Source: Nymphaea colorata (Eukaryota > Streptophyta > Magnoliopsida > Nymphaeales > Nymphaeaceae). Taken from it: DNA of 64,000 nt. This document shows positions 49,131 through 62,810 of the stretch, piece by piece. The translations under genes and the position numbers were made by a program. The stretch covers positions 12,043,289-12,107,288 of the forward strand of contig NC_045146.1 in assembly GCF_008831285.2 (NCBI RefSeq), in the 5' to 3' direction. The notes beneath the pieces were generated by a model. The model had not been told where the DNA came from, made no database searches, and saw only the letters and a list, made by a program, of their open reading frames with translations. Position 1 is the first letter of the stretch. Each line of letters begins with the position of its first letter.

Positions 49131-52100
49131 GTGAACCAGAGGCCACCCACCACCACCTCCGATGATACTTTTACTGTTTTGTACGCGTGATCTTGCTCAT
49201 CTGACAAGTCAAAGCCTTTGTCTCACTCTCTCTCTTGGAAAGAAAAGTTTTGGGGAGAAGCACGCCTCGAGTCGTTCCAGAACTCCTCATACACTGGACA
49301 GAGATACTTAACGCGTCGATGGATCCCAGTTAGGCGTGTCTGACTCGGTTGGATTTGATCCCAAGCTTGCGTATCCCATGACTCGCTAATCGAACAAGGT
49401 AAAGAATGTCAGTCGGAATACATGCATCTGTGTTTGCCGTGAAAATCATCAGACATGAGATAATTTTGAGAACGTCCAAAGAAATCTTTTAAACTAAATG
49501 AGATTGATCGCTAAGCTTTTCCAAGATGGAAAAAACTAATCAACGGCAGAAATGAGATTTTCGTTTCATTGACGGTCTTTGCATTACATCTCACGTTTAA
49601 TACCAAACATTTGAAAACCATTCGAATCTTTTGTCATTTTCTGAAGGATACCAACTTTTTCCTTCGGTTCCACTCACCAGTCGGAAATTATAGTGAAAGT
49701 TGCGGCTTTCTTTCAAACACAAGATTTCTTAAATTTTACTGTTAGATGATAATTTTGATGGAAGGAACTAGAATTTATCATACAAACAAAAATAAGATGG
49801 AACAGTTGTCAGCATTTAGATCAATGGATCTGCTCATGTCGCTACTACTCCCACAGAGGCAAGCCTCAAAATGAGGTGTCCACGTGACTACTTCATTTTG
49901 GTCTATACTCTATAGCTGTGCTGTTAAGCTTGGGTTTGAATTGAAGCACTTTTCTGAAGATTCAGATCGACTCAAATACAATGGTTTTCCAATTAGGCTT
50001 GTTTGACAAAAATGATTTTCTTATTCATTGAAGTAAAGTTCTAAAATAGAAACAACCGATCTCCATAAATTCTCCTCTGTCTATGTATTCACAGTGGTTG
50101 ATCAAGAATACACAAGAAAAGCACTACTTCCAATTGTTGATTCATGAACAGTGATGACTTAGCACCAAGATTAGGAACAGAAATACTGGATTAAAAGCCC
50201 AAATTTCACCAAGTCGGTCCTTCGTGTGCTCCCCCCTTGAATTCGTGGGTGCTTTGGATTGTTCCTGGAATTGCAGAACAGTTGTCTGAGAAAAGTTTTC
50301 TCATGATGTTATCTCCCTAAGGCTTGGTAGTTGGAACTCACCCCCGCCATAAAAAATAATGTGAAGTGCAACTATACATTTATATAACATGTGGCTCATA
50401 TTTCTGATTAAGACATGGCATTGATAGCGTGCTTCCTTCAGACAAGAAAACTTTCGTATAAGTGTTCCAGCTATCTTATATCTCCCTTTGAAAGTGCTCT
50501 TTTTTTTTTTTTTTTGGTAACCAAAATTTCCCCTTTTTTTCATATCAGCAGCTGTGGGGTGTTCATTTTCACATCCTAAGGTGTGAAAAGAGTTCATTTT
50601 CTTGTGAAAATGAGCCCTTTCCCCAACTGGAGACTGTAGTCTGGTGATGCCATGGAAAAGAATTTGGTCTTACAAGTGGCCACTCAAGTTGGTCTCACAT
50701 TTTAAATGGAAAAAATGCGCAAAACCTTGCCCTTTGAGTGCCTTTCTTTCCCATCTCTCTTATGAAAGTGAGAACATGGGAAAATCTGCAACCCCAGCAT
50801 CGGAAAGTCCCACCTTAACCCCACCAATGTGAAACTAATGCAAGAAAAACGATTCCTTCAAACAAGTTCCGATGCCATCCAGCTTTAGATCCAGAAGCGA
50901 CCTCCATCGATTTCTGTCACTTCAAATCTTTGTGTCATTAATTTTCCTCTTTATTTGAACAAGAGAAAGAGATCAACTGCAGAAGATCAAACAAGAGTTC
51001 CATTATTATATCATTAATTACCTTTAAGAATTTGCTACTTGAGTTAGTTTAAAACCTTCAAATCGACGACTAGTAATATGAAACCAAGAATTATTGCGAC
51101 AAGAACACGATAGCGAAAAGACTTGATACATAAGATAAGGCGCACAAGCCTCATCTACGACAGGACATGGTAAATCTGCACATTTTCAAACATATATCGG
51201 GCTGGTATAAGAACCTTACACATACGTCCAAGCGAAACATGGGGTCGATGAACCGCATGAGAAAGTGACAGGAAAATCTTTCCCAAGCATTTCTCCTGGT
51301 TCCATTAGATATACTAAAACCAGGTGCGAAGGCATGCTTGATAGCCCGAAAGATCTGAGGAATTAGAATGTGAAAGATACCCCATATTCTTTTCTTCTTG
51401 TCCTGGGAAAGAGATTCAAAAGCTTAGCATTAATATTATTGATATCTAGGCAGCGGCGAGTGATGAGTTCAAGCTTTCATGAACGCTTTCTGTAGGCCAA
51501 GTCCTGCATCTGAAGAACCGTTAATTCATCTAATAACAGGAAAGAAGAAAGGAATTTCAATTCCAATCAATTTCATGAATCCTTAGAATCATCCTCTCCT
51601 CCTGACACAGTGCTTGAAAGAAGGAAGAAGCCCCTGCAGAATTTGGCCTTCCAGTGGGCGCGGCCGAGAACATGGCAGTGCATGATAAAAGTCTGTGACA
51701 TACTGGCTACCGTAGATAGCCGATGGCAGCCCATCTACTGTTGTTGTCATTACCTTATCACATTCGCCCCAAGTCTGAACAATTTTGAGCTGACATGATT
51801 TTAAAGAAAATTGGTGTATTTTTTTTTTTAAATTGATTTAAATTCTTTTCTTCGTTTTTTAAGTATTAAAATAGGGAAAAGGCCAGTATGGCTGAAACAT
51901 ATTGACTGATATATACGACGAATCGTCCAGCAAACTGATATATATGTTTCTGATGCACATACTGATGACAGCACTGTTGCATATTTCTCAAAACGAAACA
52001 AATGAAAGAAAGTGGGGTCATGTATATGTACCAAAAGCTTAAGAAAATGTCTGGAGAATTGTTATTACAAAGTGGCAAACTTATGATTTTGGGGAGCAGA

Positions 52101-53840
52101 ATTTTTGTTTATTTTGGTTAGGTGGGTTTGATAGGCAGTGGATTTGAATTGGATGTGCTTTTTACCAGATATATCTGTATTCAGATGTGAACAAAGAAAG
52201 GTCTATAATAGATCTAAATCTGACTTTTGAGTTCACGATCTGAATTCGGCTTCTAAATTCCCGTCTGAATCTCTACTGGATTATGACAAAAGCCGAATTT
52301 AAATCCGATTGAAGATACAATTAAAACTTAATTCAATCAAGTATCATTTTTTCGAATCTGAATTGCATCCAATTTCTTAATCGGATGTCAGATTTTTTAC
52401 CATATCGGATCCTGGACCGATCTATTGACAGGTGAGCCTCGCTGGCTTGGAACTGGCAGACCTGCAACTATGTACTATTTACCACACTCCTCAAAGTTCG
52501 TCACTTGCATCGATTCAAATAAAAGTTTTATGATTCAACTATATCTCTTGGGTAAATGAATTTAAACCGCAGTCACAAATGTGAACGATATCTTGAGAAT
52601 CTCCTGATTTCTTGTTGTTTTGTGAGAAAATGACATAATCCTCGGAAATAGTAATAATATTCCAAAATATCAAGAGAAGAACGTGCTAAGCAATGAGCCA
52701 GCAGTAAGTAAGGTTCTCTTGTTCACATATCGATATGCATTTTTATAAATTTTAAAATTAATATATTAGCGGCTTTTTTAGATTTTTAGAAAAATAAAAA
52801 ATTCTTGACAAATGACAACGACTAAGCCATGTCTTAATGTGACCGCTCGCTCTGTACTTCCCTGAAAGCAGACGCGTCCTTTTTCCCCGGAGTAGTTAAC
52901 GACTTGCCATACTGAAAACGGTAACTAAAAGATTTCCTAGTTTCTTGTTAGGGGTGGAACAAGGAATTTCTCCTTGTCAGCATAAATTATACATTTTCAA
53001 ATTTTAATAAGAGCCAAAACATATTTTTTCAGAATTTTTATACGAGTTAAACTAAAATGGTAAAAAAAAAAAAACTTAACGTGAAAATATCTCCTTTGCA
53101 TTTATCTTTTGATTGTGAGTTAAAGTTTGTCATTGCATGGCGAGAATAAATTTTGAATTAAACTTTATAAAAAACGCAACCTACCCTTTTAACTATGTAT
53201 GTTACATTTGGCGGCCCGAGTTACATGTATATAAAAACGGATATAGTTAAGTAGAAGAAACTAATCAAAAGTAAGTTCTTTCTTTACTATACCACTAAAT
53301 TCTTCCATAAGAAATCAGCAAAGTTGGTCTGTTGAGACAACTAATGCTCACTTTTCTCGTCCTCATTAAAAAGAAAAAACCCATTCCAGCTCGAGTTCTT
53401 GTTGTATTTTGCCATATCAATAAATGGGATAATCCTGAAACTTAATTCTTGGTTGCATAAGAAAAAGAACCACATTGGTGGCAGGTCATATGGTTCCACT
53501 TTTCTATTTTAAAAAAAAAAAAATTGTGTCAACTAACTCAAAAGGAACAAAATAAAAGTTGAAAACCTCAAACTTTTGATCCATAATTAATCATTTCAAG
53601 CCGAAGAAAGAGCTGGTCGGTTTGGTTGACTAACCCCACTTTGGTGGCAACTTCTAGTGAAAGAAAAAGTTCGATACAAACGAAAGTTTGAAGCCATTGT
53701 TGTCCTCATCAGAAGGACGAATTAGAGGTCCTCTATCTGGATCTTTCACTAGATATGGGTTCAGATTAGATATTGGATCTAAATTAGTTCTTATTTGGCA
53801 ATGTTTTTGAAAGATGTCACCTTTAGGCTTAAAAAGGAAA
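49131..53840. other. Intergenic, no gene recognised
   Basis: AT-rich DNA with only short open frames. The stretch 51590-51790 is somewhat less AT-rich, and its plus frame of 62 codons has no recognised family. T and A runs occur at 50501-50515 and 51816-51830. Confidence 0.45.
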
Positions 53841-53844
53841 AATC

Positions 53845-53926
53845 CCTTCCAAGTATTTCATATAATTTTGTCATATAAAACAATTCCTTACAAGTGTTTC
53901 ATATAATTTTGTCATATAAAACAATA
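53845..53926. repeat. 41-bp tandem duplication
   Basis: Two head-to-tail units (53845-53885 and 53886-53926) around the shared word tcatataattttgtcatata, differing at about four positions. Confidence 0.85.
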
Positions 53927-56900
53927 GGCAGCATCCTGAAAACCATTTCCCTCATTTATTTTATTATAAGCAATCACATGTTAATGTCGTGGCTCTACCG
54001 GTTAGGCTTGTCAAGAAAATGTTCAAAGTCAAGGACATGACAAGTTGGGCGTATCAATGCCACAGTAAAAGCTCAATGAATTATATTTATGTCGGAGCCT
54101 TGCAATGTAGGCCCTAAAACAGGTCACTCAATAAAACAAGCAGTTCCATATAATATTAACAGGCAGCGACTGTCGTAAAGCAGTTTCATATCGATGCTCA
54201 GCTCTAGCATCTGCTGCAGAAATGAAAGCCGTTTTTCTCTCTTACTGTTTTCTCCTAAACCTGCAGAGCAGAGCTACGAGATGAGATGAATAACAAGAGG
54301 AACAGTTAACGAAATCGATGGGACGTGAAGCGTAAAAAGATCCATTTTCATTTGTTGCAGTAAGATGATGGGTTTTGCCGACCAGTTATTAAAAAAAGAA
54401 TTGAATGGCATCTTTTCTGGTGATGAAGGTCAAAGACTCTAGGAGGGACAGACAGGATGCACGGGGGAATATGCCTACTCTAATGTGCATTGGGAACCAC
54501 AACATCTCTTTTTTACTTTAGATCTATGCTACTCTTTCATGTGCCATCTGCTTGGTTTCATTAGGGTTTTAATCGCTTTGATTCAAATAATTCTCAACTA
54601 AGACGGAGATTTTTCTTAAGCGTTTATTCCTTAAGAAGAGAAATCACTCTCTCTCTCACATTCTTTCTCTCTCATTTTCTTAACCAGCTTAAGTATTATT
54701 GGGTTTTCTTAAAAGTCTGAGCCAATATACCGTATGAACCGATACACCTCGACCTATACCGGTGGCAACGAATTAAATAAAGAATGAAAGTGATTCATCA
54801 GGAACATTGGAGGGATGGGTATCTTGGGCCTAAGGGTGAGTGTAGGTTGGGTAGGTGTGCTGTTATGCAACAATAAAAGAGCCGCTCACTTGCCCAAGAA
54901 CGGACATACTTTTCTTTTACGTGGCCAGGTTGAGAGTCCCCATTTTTTGAGGCACACCAACTTTGTCGCAGTTTTTTTTTTTTTGCTTAGAACTTGGGGT
55001 TGGGGTCACGATTCACGTGAAGCAAACAGGGAAAAAAGTACAATTAGGGGTGGAAGACATTCTACTTCTGAGAAAGGACAGATCATGGCCTTGATAAGAG
55101 CAAATTCTCATGTACGGGTGCATAGGGCCTTTAATTTTGAAGTTTGTTTCATCGTGAAAAGATGGTGGGGAATATTCCGTGTCTTTTTTTTTTTTTTTTA
55201 TAAATATATTTGTGTTGCTTGTAAATAATAATTCATGCTCTTAACATTTCATGACGAGCGGCGGACGGAAGTGGAGTCCCCGATGCCCCACCGATCCTAC
55301 TTTTTAAAACATTAACTTTAACTTAGCATTGAAAATTAGGTGAACTTGAGTTCATTACAGGAAGTAACTCTATTACATCAAGGTTGATTTATGCTTATGG
55401 TTAATTAAAAATTTGTTAACCATATATTTAATGTCTCATAGTAACCTTGTTCATGTCACTCTTTCATGTTGGAAAGTCACCTTTTAACTCTTTCATGTTC
55501 GAAAGAGTTTCACAAGATTTTGTGTCCTCTTTTTCTCTTATTTGAAGATCTATCATCATAGGCATGACAGAAAACCAAAAATTCAAACTGCCAACTTTAT
55601 ATTACAAATCCTAAATCTACTCTGCTTTTGGTAGCCCGATTAATGGCAACATTGCGGCCTGTTTGGCTGTTTTTGAATGTAAACCGAGTGAACTTGGCCC
55701 CATAGAACACACGAAGTTATGGACCAAACTATCTTAGCAAATTGAAGGAAATGAAACCTCCATTTGGTAAGAATCAACGTTTTAAATGATGCTTGCATTA
55801 ACTAGATTATGTTAGATCATGCCAGCAGCTGCAAGAGTTTGGTCGGTTGGCTAGGCGTTCGAGTTTAAGCCAAACTTTGGTTAATAGTTTAATGTTGGGG
55901 GTTCATCTTGGTGCAAAACAACAGGTCTGTTTGAGCGCCACCCAACTTCTCTATCCAAAAGCTCGAACAAAATCGAGTTAGAGATACGAGTAAAGCTCCA
56001 TTTTATGAATGTTTACTCCTTGTCCACCAATCTAATGATTTGAAAGAGTCGGATTTACCCATGTACCGATCTCAATCCTGATTTGCGTTCACAATTGAAT
56101 GTGGGTATGCAATTTTACATCAAAATACTAATCTGAGCTCAAATCCAAATCCAAAATGTGAATATAGTTTGTGTGTAAAACTGGGGCTTGACGCTGACCA
56201 GATTGGGAGAAGATATTTCCAAGAGGCTGAAGCTTGTTAAACTTGATTTCAAGAGATGAATAGAGAATGGTATACCCACCGACTAGAGTGGTGTGCATCT
56301 ATTGTTTGCAATATAAAAAAAAGTAGTGGCCATGTGAATCTAACTGATGACCGGACTTCTATCAGCCCACCAATTCAATTAGCTATGCTATACTCATTCG
56401 GACAAATGTTGGTCGGATTGGAATTTAACCCACAAAAGAAAATTAACTATGTGCAATTGTGATTATATAAAGTATCATTAGCGTTAAACATGGTAATGCC
56501 TAAAAGGCAAGGTCCGAGTAAGATCCATACGTTTACATTTCTAAACTTATGAATGGTGATTTAAACCACCCAAAAAGTCCATAACAAAACTTGGACGCCC
56601 ATCCCCATGGTTTGAACCTGTGATGTGATCGAGTTTTCAAGAGAAGAATCTGTACGGTCAGATTGGCATGGGCTTAAGGACAAGGGATAAATCATTTTTC
56701 TTCGATCAGCAAAAAAAGAAGTGAAAAATTGGAATACTAGCTACATATGACTGTGCGCCCAACCCCGTTTGCGTTCCTCGAATCCGATGATAAAAGATCA
56801 CACATCGAAATTTTCATTGCATATAGTGACAAGAGAATGAGAACCAAACGGCATGGCCATTACCTGACCTCGAATAGTAAGTTCACTGTTGCACCCAGTC

Positions 56901-58895
56901 GTGCGTGCCAACATGTGAGTTTGCCATGAATTTCACCCGTACGTGACCTGATAAGGTCCAGGTTCTTCAAATAGAGGGCGTTTGTACCTGGAACTCTGTG
57001 TTGTTCGTAATAATGTAGTATTTCAGTAGAGAACAAGGCACATCAATGACCAAACACCAGACACAAAACGCTGAGAACAATTTGTTCTTGTGTTCCGCTT
57101 GGATAAAAAGTAGTGTTCTTTCCTGAACCATTTGAGCATAGGATGGTGTACACCGAACTACTCTTGATTTTCCCCGCGTCCTCTCTCAGCATCCTCCTGC
57201 TCACCGATCCCTTGCTCCTGCTGCACCCATCTTCGTGTCCTCTCTCTCCTTCAGCTTGTCTCTCTTCCAAAGGCAGCCGATTGCTATGGAAAATTTGGCT
57301 GTTTACAAAACAATGGTACGTATGGACAACTTAAGCAAGATGTCACTTATCAATGGCTCAACCATTCATATCACTACCAAGCTTAAAGATATATAAGCTC
57401 AGATTAAATTAGGGTGCAGGTGAGCTTGACCCAGATTGGTCGCCTGTGTCCAAAAGGAAAAAACAAGTAATGTCTCTCCCCTTGCAGACGAAATATTTGC
57501 AGACATTCTCCCCGATGCACGTTAATCTCAGAGGTTTCCAAGGTACTCTACTAGACCATGTCGCAGTAGGCGTTAGAGACAAATGGGCATCAAGGTAAAT
57601 GGAGAGATCCAAAAGGAAATATCCAAAATACCGATTCCGGAACTGAGTGAAGATTTGGACTCAATCATTGGGTAAAAGGCCAAGATCCCCCTCTTAAAGC
57701 CGTCTCTTTTTTCTCCAAGTCTCTCAAAAGCCTCCACCAAATCAGACAAGCATTTATTTTGAAATATAATAAGGTAAACATGATTTTCATGCAGTAAGCA
57801 CGGGTCGGTTGTTCTTTCTTATTTGATGCTTTCCCTACGCGGCGTTTCCATAATTGTAGCCACCCAAAAATGTTTTTATGTTCTTAGTTCTGATATGCGA
57901 GCCGGGGCTGAAAATGGATGACATCTGACGTATCTGTTGTGATCGTATCTTACTAAGTGATCAGACTGGTCAGCATCTGAATTCAGATACATAAAGTGCG
58001 AAAGCAGATCCATCTTTCTGTTTTCTAAAACACGGAAGAGGATTTGGATATCTATGCAAACAGATATCTGTTGAATTTCGGCGGAAAGATCCTACGATGA
58101 ATTTGAAGTTCGTCGGAAATTGGGTCGATGCCTTTTACCTGCTGGACCAATGATCGGTTTTGAATTTATACTGGATAGTGCATGCTGGGATAAGGCTTGA
58201 ACAATTGCCATCAGTAATTCAAGATTCTCTGTGCAATTGTAGAGCGTCTATTCATGCTCTGCGCTGCCCTGCTCCATGCAATCAGGAGCCTGATTCTTGC
58301 CACTGCTCTCGTGAATGAGCTCTCTGATATCTTTCTGTGAGAAAAAACTCTTCGGTTAAGAAACGAACCTAAGACTGGAAGAGGAATGAGTTTCTTTGAT
58401 AATTCATAACGAAAGCCTCTTGGGAACAAGGCCGAAGAAGGCACAAACATTTTACGAGATTGAGTTGAGCACACTAGGTGGTGCACGCAACAAATATGCA
58501 CCAAAAAAAAAAAACATAGAAGGGGTCGAGGTATTTTAAGAATTTTTTAGAAAGAAATATATTTTTTAGACTTTTATCATTTTCATATCTTTTTTTGCCG
58601 GGCTTTTATTTAGCTTAGTCAAAGGTATTTTGGTCATCACGTACTTCTATGCACATGTTTTTATGTCCATAACCAGTTTCAGATTTTTACTTGGTGGTTC
58701 CGAGACAAGTTTCCTACTTCCATAACTTCATAGGGTTTTATTGACACAGGGTACGGTAGAAAAGAAAACGCACCCGCATCTATTTCAGTTCATTTTGGAT
58801 ATTTTAACAAATTTGATATTATTAATATATCAATAATAATAAATACTCTCAAGGGTGAGAATTTTTTTACTCTCCACATTCTCATCATTAAATCA
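53927..58895. other. Intergenic, no gene recognised
   Basis: No convincing gene. Open frames at 54815-55228, 57043-57334 and 58211-58504 lack family features. A pyrimidine-rich stretch followed by an ATG at 57283 resembles a leader plus a short first exon, but no second exon was found. Confidence 0.4.
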
Positions 58896-59580
58896 TCATG
58901 AAAAATGTAAATGAAAAATAGTTGCAGCAGCTGTGCCAAGAGCATCCGCCTTCATCTCATGAAGAAGTTGAAGAGTTTTGTGCAACAGTAGAACTTCAAA
59001 GAAATGATCTTGCTGTGAGCTAGCTCTTTCTCCGTATCGAAGTTCAAGATTACATAGCAGCTTTAACTTCATCACAAACTGTGGCTGCAGCATTTTCCTT
59101 GTCATTAGCTCGAAACTTTGGAAAAACCTTGTCAGTAGCAAAGTTCAACAGAGCGTTCTTTTCTGTCAAAGACCTTCCTCGCTTTCTGTCATTCGTAATT
59201 TATAACTGTTAGGGGTTATCAAAGTGCTTCATAAAAATCGAAGCTCATTGACGTTGAAGGAGAACATGCACAGCCCCATCTGCACGTAGAAAGCAAAAGA
59301 GCAAACAGGGGAAGGAAGTTGACTCAAAAGCAAAAGGCAAATTGGATTCAAAGCAAACCTGCACCCCACACAATGCCATCAAAATAAACAGCGGCACAAG
59401 AATCATTGTCGTTCTCCCTATTTGGAATACTGGAAATAGAGGAGATTGCTAGCGAATTTGACATATCATTTGTTAAATTAAATTTAGATGGTTGTAGGTT
59501 ATAGACAATCTCGGGAATAATCAATGGTTGCATTTCAAAAACATCACCCAAACCAGACGAACATTCATATTCCAAGTGTC
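58896..59580 (-). pseudogene. Broken fragment of an unrecognised nuclear gene, at least two exons
   Basis: Two minus-strand pieces read like true exons. Piece A (59575 to about 59354) has the peptide with SNSLAISSISSIPNREN and ends CAAVYFDGIVWGA at a GCAG|GTTTGC donor. Piece B starts after a TTTGACAG acceptor near 59149 and joins in phase: KNALLNFATDKVFPKFRAND, ENAAATVCDEVKAAM. One base out of frame it then continues as CNLELRYGERASSQQDHF, FEVLLLHKTLQLLHEMKADA. The frameshift inside piece B and the missing remainder argue for a pseudogene. I do not recognise the family with confidence. A vague resemblance to the plant meiotic protein PRD2/MPS1 is the only candidate and is offered as a guess. 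Confidence 0.5.
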
Positions 59581-59940
59581 AATACTGTTGATTCTTGAAT
59601 ATGAACAGGAATAAAAGGGAGAGAAAATGAAAAGTTTCGATGGTTTTATGTTGTAGACGAATAATCGGAACTTTCATATCAAAAACAGCACAAAAATAAT
59701 GTGCCCAAATTTTAGATGTCTGAATAAATCACCCAACGAGATGAATATTCTTATTCCAAGTGTCAATACTGTTGAATTCTTGAGTATGAACAGGAATAGA
59801 ACAGAGAGAAAAAAAAAAACTTTAGATGGTTTTATGCTGTAGACGAATAATCAAAACTTGCATATCAGAAACAGCATATAGTAATGTGCTCAAATTTTAG
59901 ATGTCCGATTACATCGGCCAGCCAGATGAACATTCAGATC
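59486..59940. repeat. Three tandem copies of the piece A exon region
   Basis: The region 59486-59637 recurs at about 59638-59823 and again, shortened, at 59824-59940. The word ccaagtgtcaatactgttga stands at 59572 and 59756. The word gttttatg-tgtagacgaataatc (one variable base) stands in copies 2 and 3. Copies 2 and 3 share an inserted stretch (atctaaaatttg and following) absent from copy 1. Confidence 0.8.
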
Positions 59941-60780
59941 GGATTTGGAATTGAATATATATAAATATCTGACCAGATTTGGATTCAGATTCAGATGTAG
60001 TGTTAAACAAATATCATATATATACATCCTTATATTTTGACAATTAGCTAGATTTGGTTCAATATATATATAAAAAAAAAAGATATGAGTATCCAATTCA
60101 AATCTCATTCCTTGGCATCCCTAATTTTAAGCAATGCTGTCATAAATCGGCATGAATGGGCTGATTTGAAACAAACTGGTGGCAAAATGATTCTATTGGG
60201 TGTTCGGCGTGAGGGTGCCACATGTTAGCTTCTAATTTTCAGATTTTTTCTATTTTTTATTTTGTATTTTTTTCACGGATAATTTTCAGCCAGACCACAA
60301 CCGATTCAGGTGAATCCGCAAATCGACCGACCAAACCAGCGGCACCGCCGATTCGGTTCAGAGACGATCTTGATGACAACGAATTTAAGGGGTTTGGTGG
60401 GGGGAAGAAGGGCAACTCACCGACTAGATCCTAAAGAATGAATAAACCAATGAATAAAAATGCCGCCATTGGTATGGAAAAGCAAAACCAATGAATAAAA
60501 ATAAACTGCAATGATGCAAAAAAGCAAATTTCATATGAATTCAATCCAGTATCACCAGATTAACGACATCCATTATTCCTTTCTAACATCCAGATCCCTA
60601 AAACTAATTGGAAGAGACGATTAATTGGATTTTGGTATCATTAGTTAGGTTTAGGAATCATAACATCCCTGTAATCATAGTTGATTCACTATTGTTAATT
60701 CTATGCTTGGAAGGCAAGCATGACAATCATGAGAGGAGAATAGAGATCGTTTGCTGCCACCGAGATGCAGCTACTCCCAC
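59941..60780. other. Intergenic, no gene recognised
   Basis: AT-rich DNA between the exon triplication and the 55-bp tandem repeat. No gene features. A plus open frame at 60222-60434 has no family features. Confidence 0.4.
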
Positions 60781-60888
60781 TGTGCCAACCTCTCTGATAA
60801 ACTTTTTCATGATGATCATGCTTTCACAAAAGGCATGTGCCAACCTCTTTGAAAATCTTTTCATGATGATCATGCTTTCACAAAAGGC
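60781..60888. repeat. 55-bp tandem duplication
   Basis: Two head-to-tail units starting at 60781 and 60836 that share tgatgatcatgctttcacaa. The unit contains a near-palindrome around tcatgatgatcatg. Confidence 0.9.
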
Positions 60889-62743
60889 GGAAACAGATGA
60901 AAGGTCATTCATTTCTCATTATGGCATTAAGCACTGAAGACATTATGGAAAATTTTTGCTTCGTTAAAAACTAAAAGGCTGTTGTTTGGTATGCATTCAG
61001 TGAACAGCAGAAAGGAGGGCATCCTGGACCCATATTGGCAGAACCGGAGGCACATTGGACAGATTAGGTAGTCGCTTGTCCTGCAGCGAATAGGTGGGAA
61101 AGGTGAGGGTACCAAGAATCATTGAAAGTGGGCACCGGAAGGGAAGGTTTGGCTTGATATAATACCATTGCAGCACCATCATATATACCAGACATTGATA
61201 GATGATGAAACTTTGTTATTCACATGGCCGTTGTGGAACACTTAGCTATCTGTCACAAAATAATTAAATTATGGGTACGTGGGTAATTAAAATCAGTCGG
61301 CTGCTTTTGCGGTTAGATGATGATTTCTTTTTTTTTTTTTTTTTTTTTAATTTTATATCACTAAAAACCATTGGAAAAAGGTATTTCACGTTGAAAAATC
61401 ACAGCCACACGACAGACCCATCACCATCCAACCATGAAGATAGCTATATACATATATATTCTTGGATTCATCTGCCCATTAGGCCCCTCATCATATCCTG
61501 GGGCCCGAATGCTTTAAGGAGCTGATGCATTATCTTGGGCGTCCACACATTAGGGCTCCCATGTCCAGTGCATTATCGGGATAGCATGGTGCAAGGGGCC
61601 AAATAAATAAAAAGACGTAGGGGCCATGGACCCCGTTCGGATTTTAAACCTGTCACCCATGGCCATCAATGACTCACTTCCACATCTCTGTGCATTTAAT
61701 TGGTTCTTTGCTTGGTCAGCCCGAATTAAACTCGTTGTCGCTTTGCTCATGAAGTCGCCTCTTCCCTAATTAATACACTTAGCCTTCTTTCATCGAGGAG
61801 GGCAGTATACATCAGGCAGGTCCAATCCAGACTCAGATTTATTGTAGGTGGCGACTGGAAGGGCACTAGACTCTTGTACAACTCCTTCTCCCACACCTTG
61901 TGTGTGTGTGTCCTACTTTCACGTGATTCACACCATTCAATTTTAAAACGACGTTTACCAACTACATATATTGTCTAATCAAATCAAATTCTCTCTTGAC
62001 AAGTTCTCCAAATGGATCTCATTTCTTCCCCAAACTATGAAACCATGTGCTGCTGACAAAATGGAAAACTCAACAGCAAAAATTGTGGTAAGGAGTAACC
62101 AATTAAGGAATAAGAAACAAAAAGAATACAAAACATAATGCATTAAAATCAAACAAACAAAACAAAAAAAAAATGAAACAAAACAAGGTAGGGGTGAATA
62201 GTCTGCAACTGCCCACACAGGCTTTAACCAATACGAAGAGCAAATGCAATTCCTAATCATGAAAAGAAGCTTGGAACGACGATTTAGAATGGTAAGTAAT
62301 GACGGTCACAATTATTGTGTCACGATATTTATGGGGATTCGAAACGGCTGAGGTGACACAGCAATAGCATCCGTTTGCATCAAAGATCGGTTCTCATCTT
62401 CTCAAGATTCGCGGGGTCCCGTGGAACTTTAAACAGGAATTTAAGAGTATGAGGACAAATTCCTCTAGGTTGATTTTCAGCCTGGTAGAAATATATTTCC
62501 TTCCTGTTGCTTCAACAATCGTTTTCTTATTTTTCAAACTATAATCCAGCCTCCTTAATGAAAAATTATTGGCTTTGCTCTTGAGAAGGAGCCCTTGTTC
62601 TTCACATGCCTCTAACAAGTTGTCAGACTTTTCATCGCGAACCTTTTAGGGCTGCGTAAGGAGTGACGCATAATCAGATATCCATGGCCCACTTCCCTGC
62701 TTCAACTATCTTTCAGGCCTCCTAGCTCTTTTTGATTATTCTT

Positions 62744-62810
<67 letters not shown>

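Noticed and set aside
54815..55228. Plus-strand frame of 137 codons
   Set aside because: Contains translated homopolymer runs (Phe stretches) and no conserved features.
57113..57334. Pyrimidine-rich stretch plus short frame resembling a leader and first exon
   Set aside because: No second exon or family resemblance could be found.
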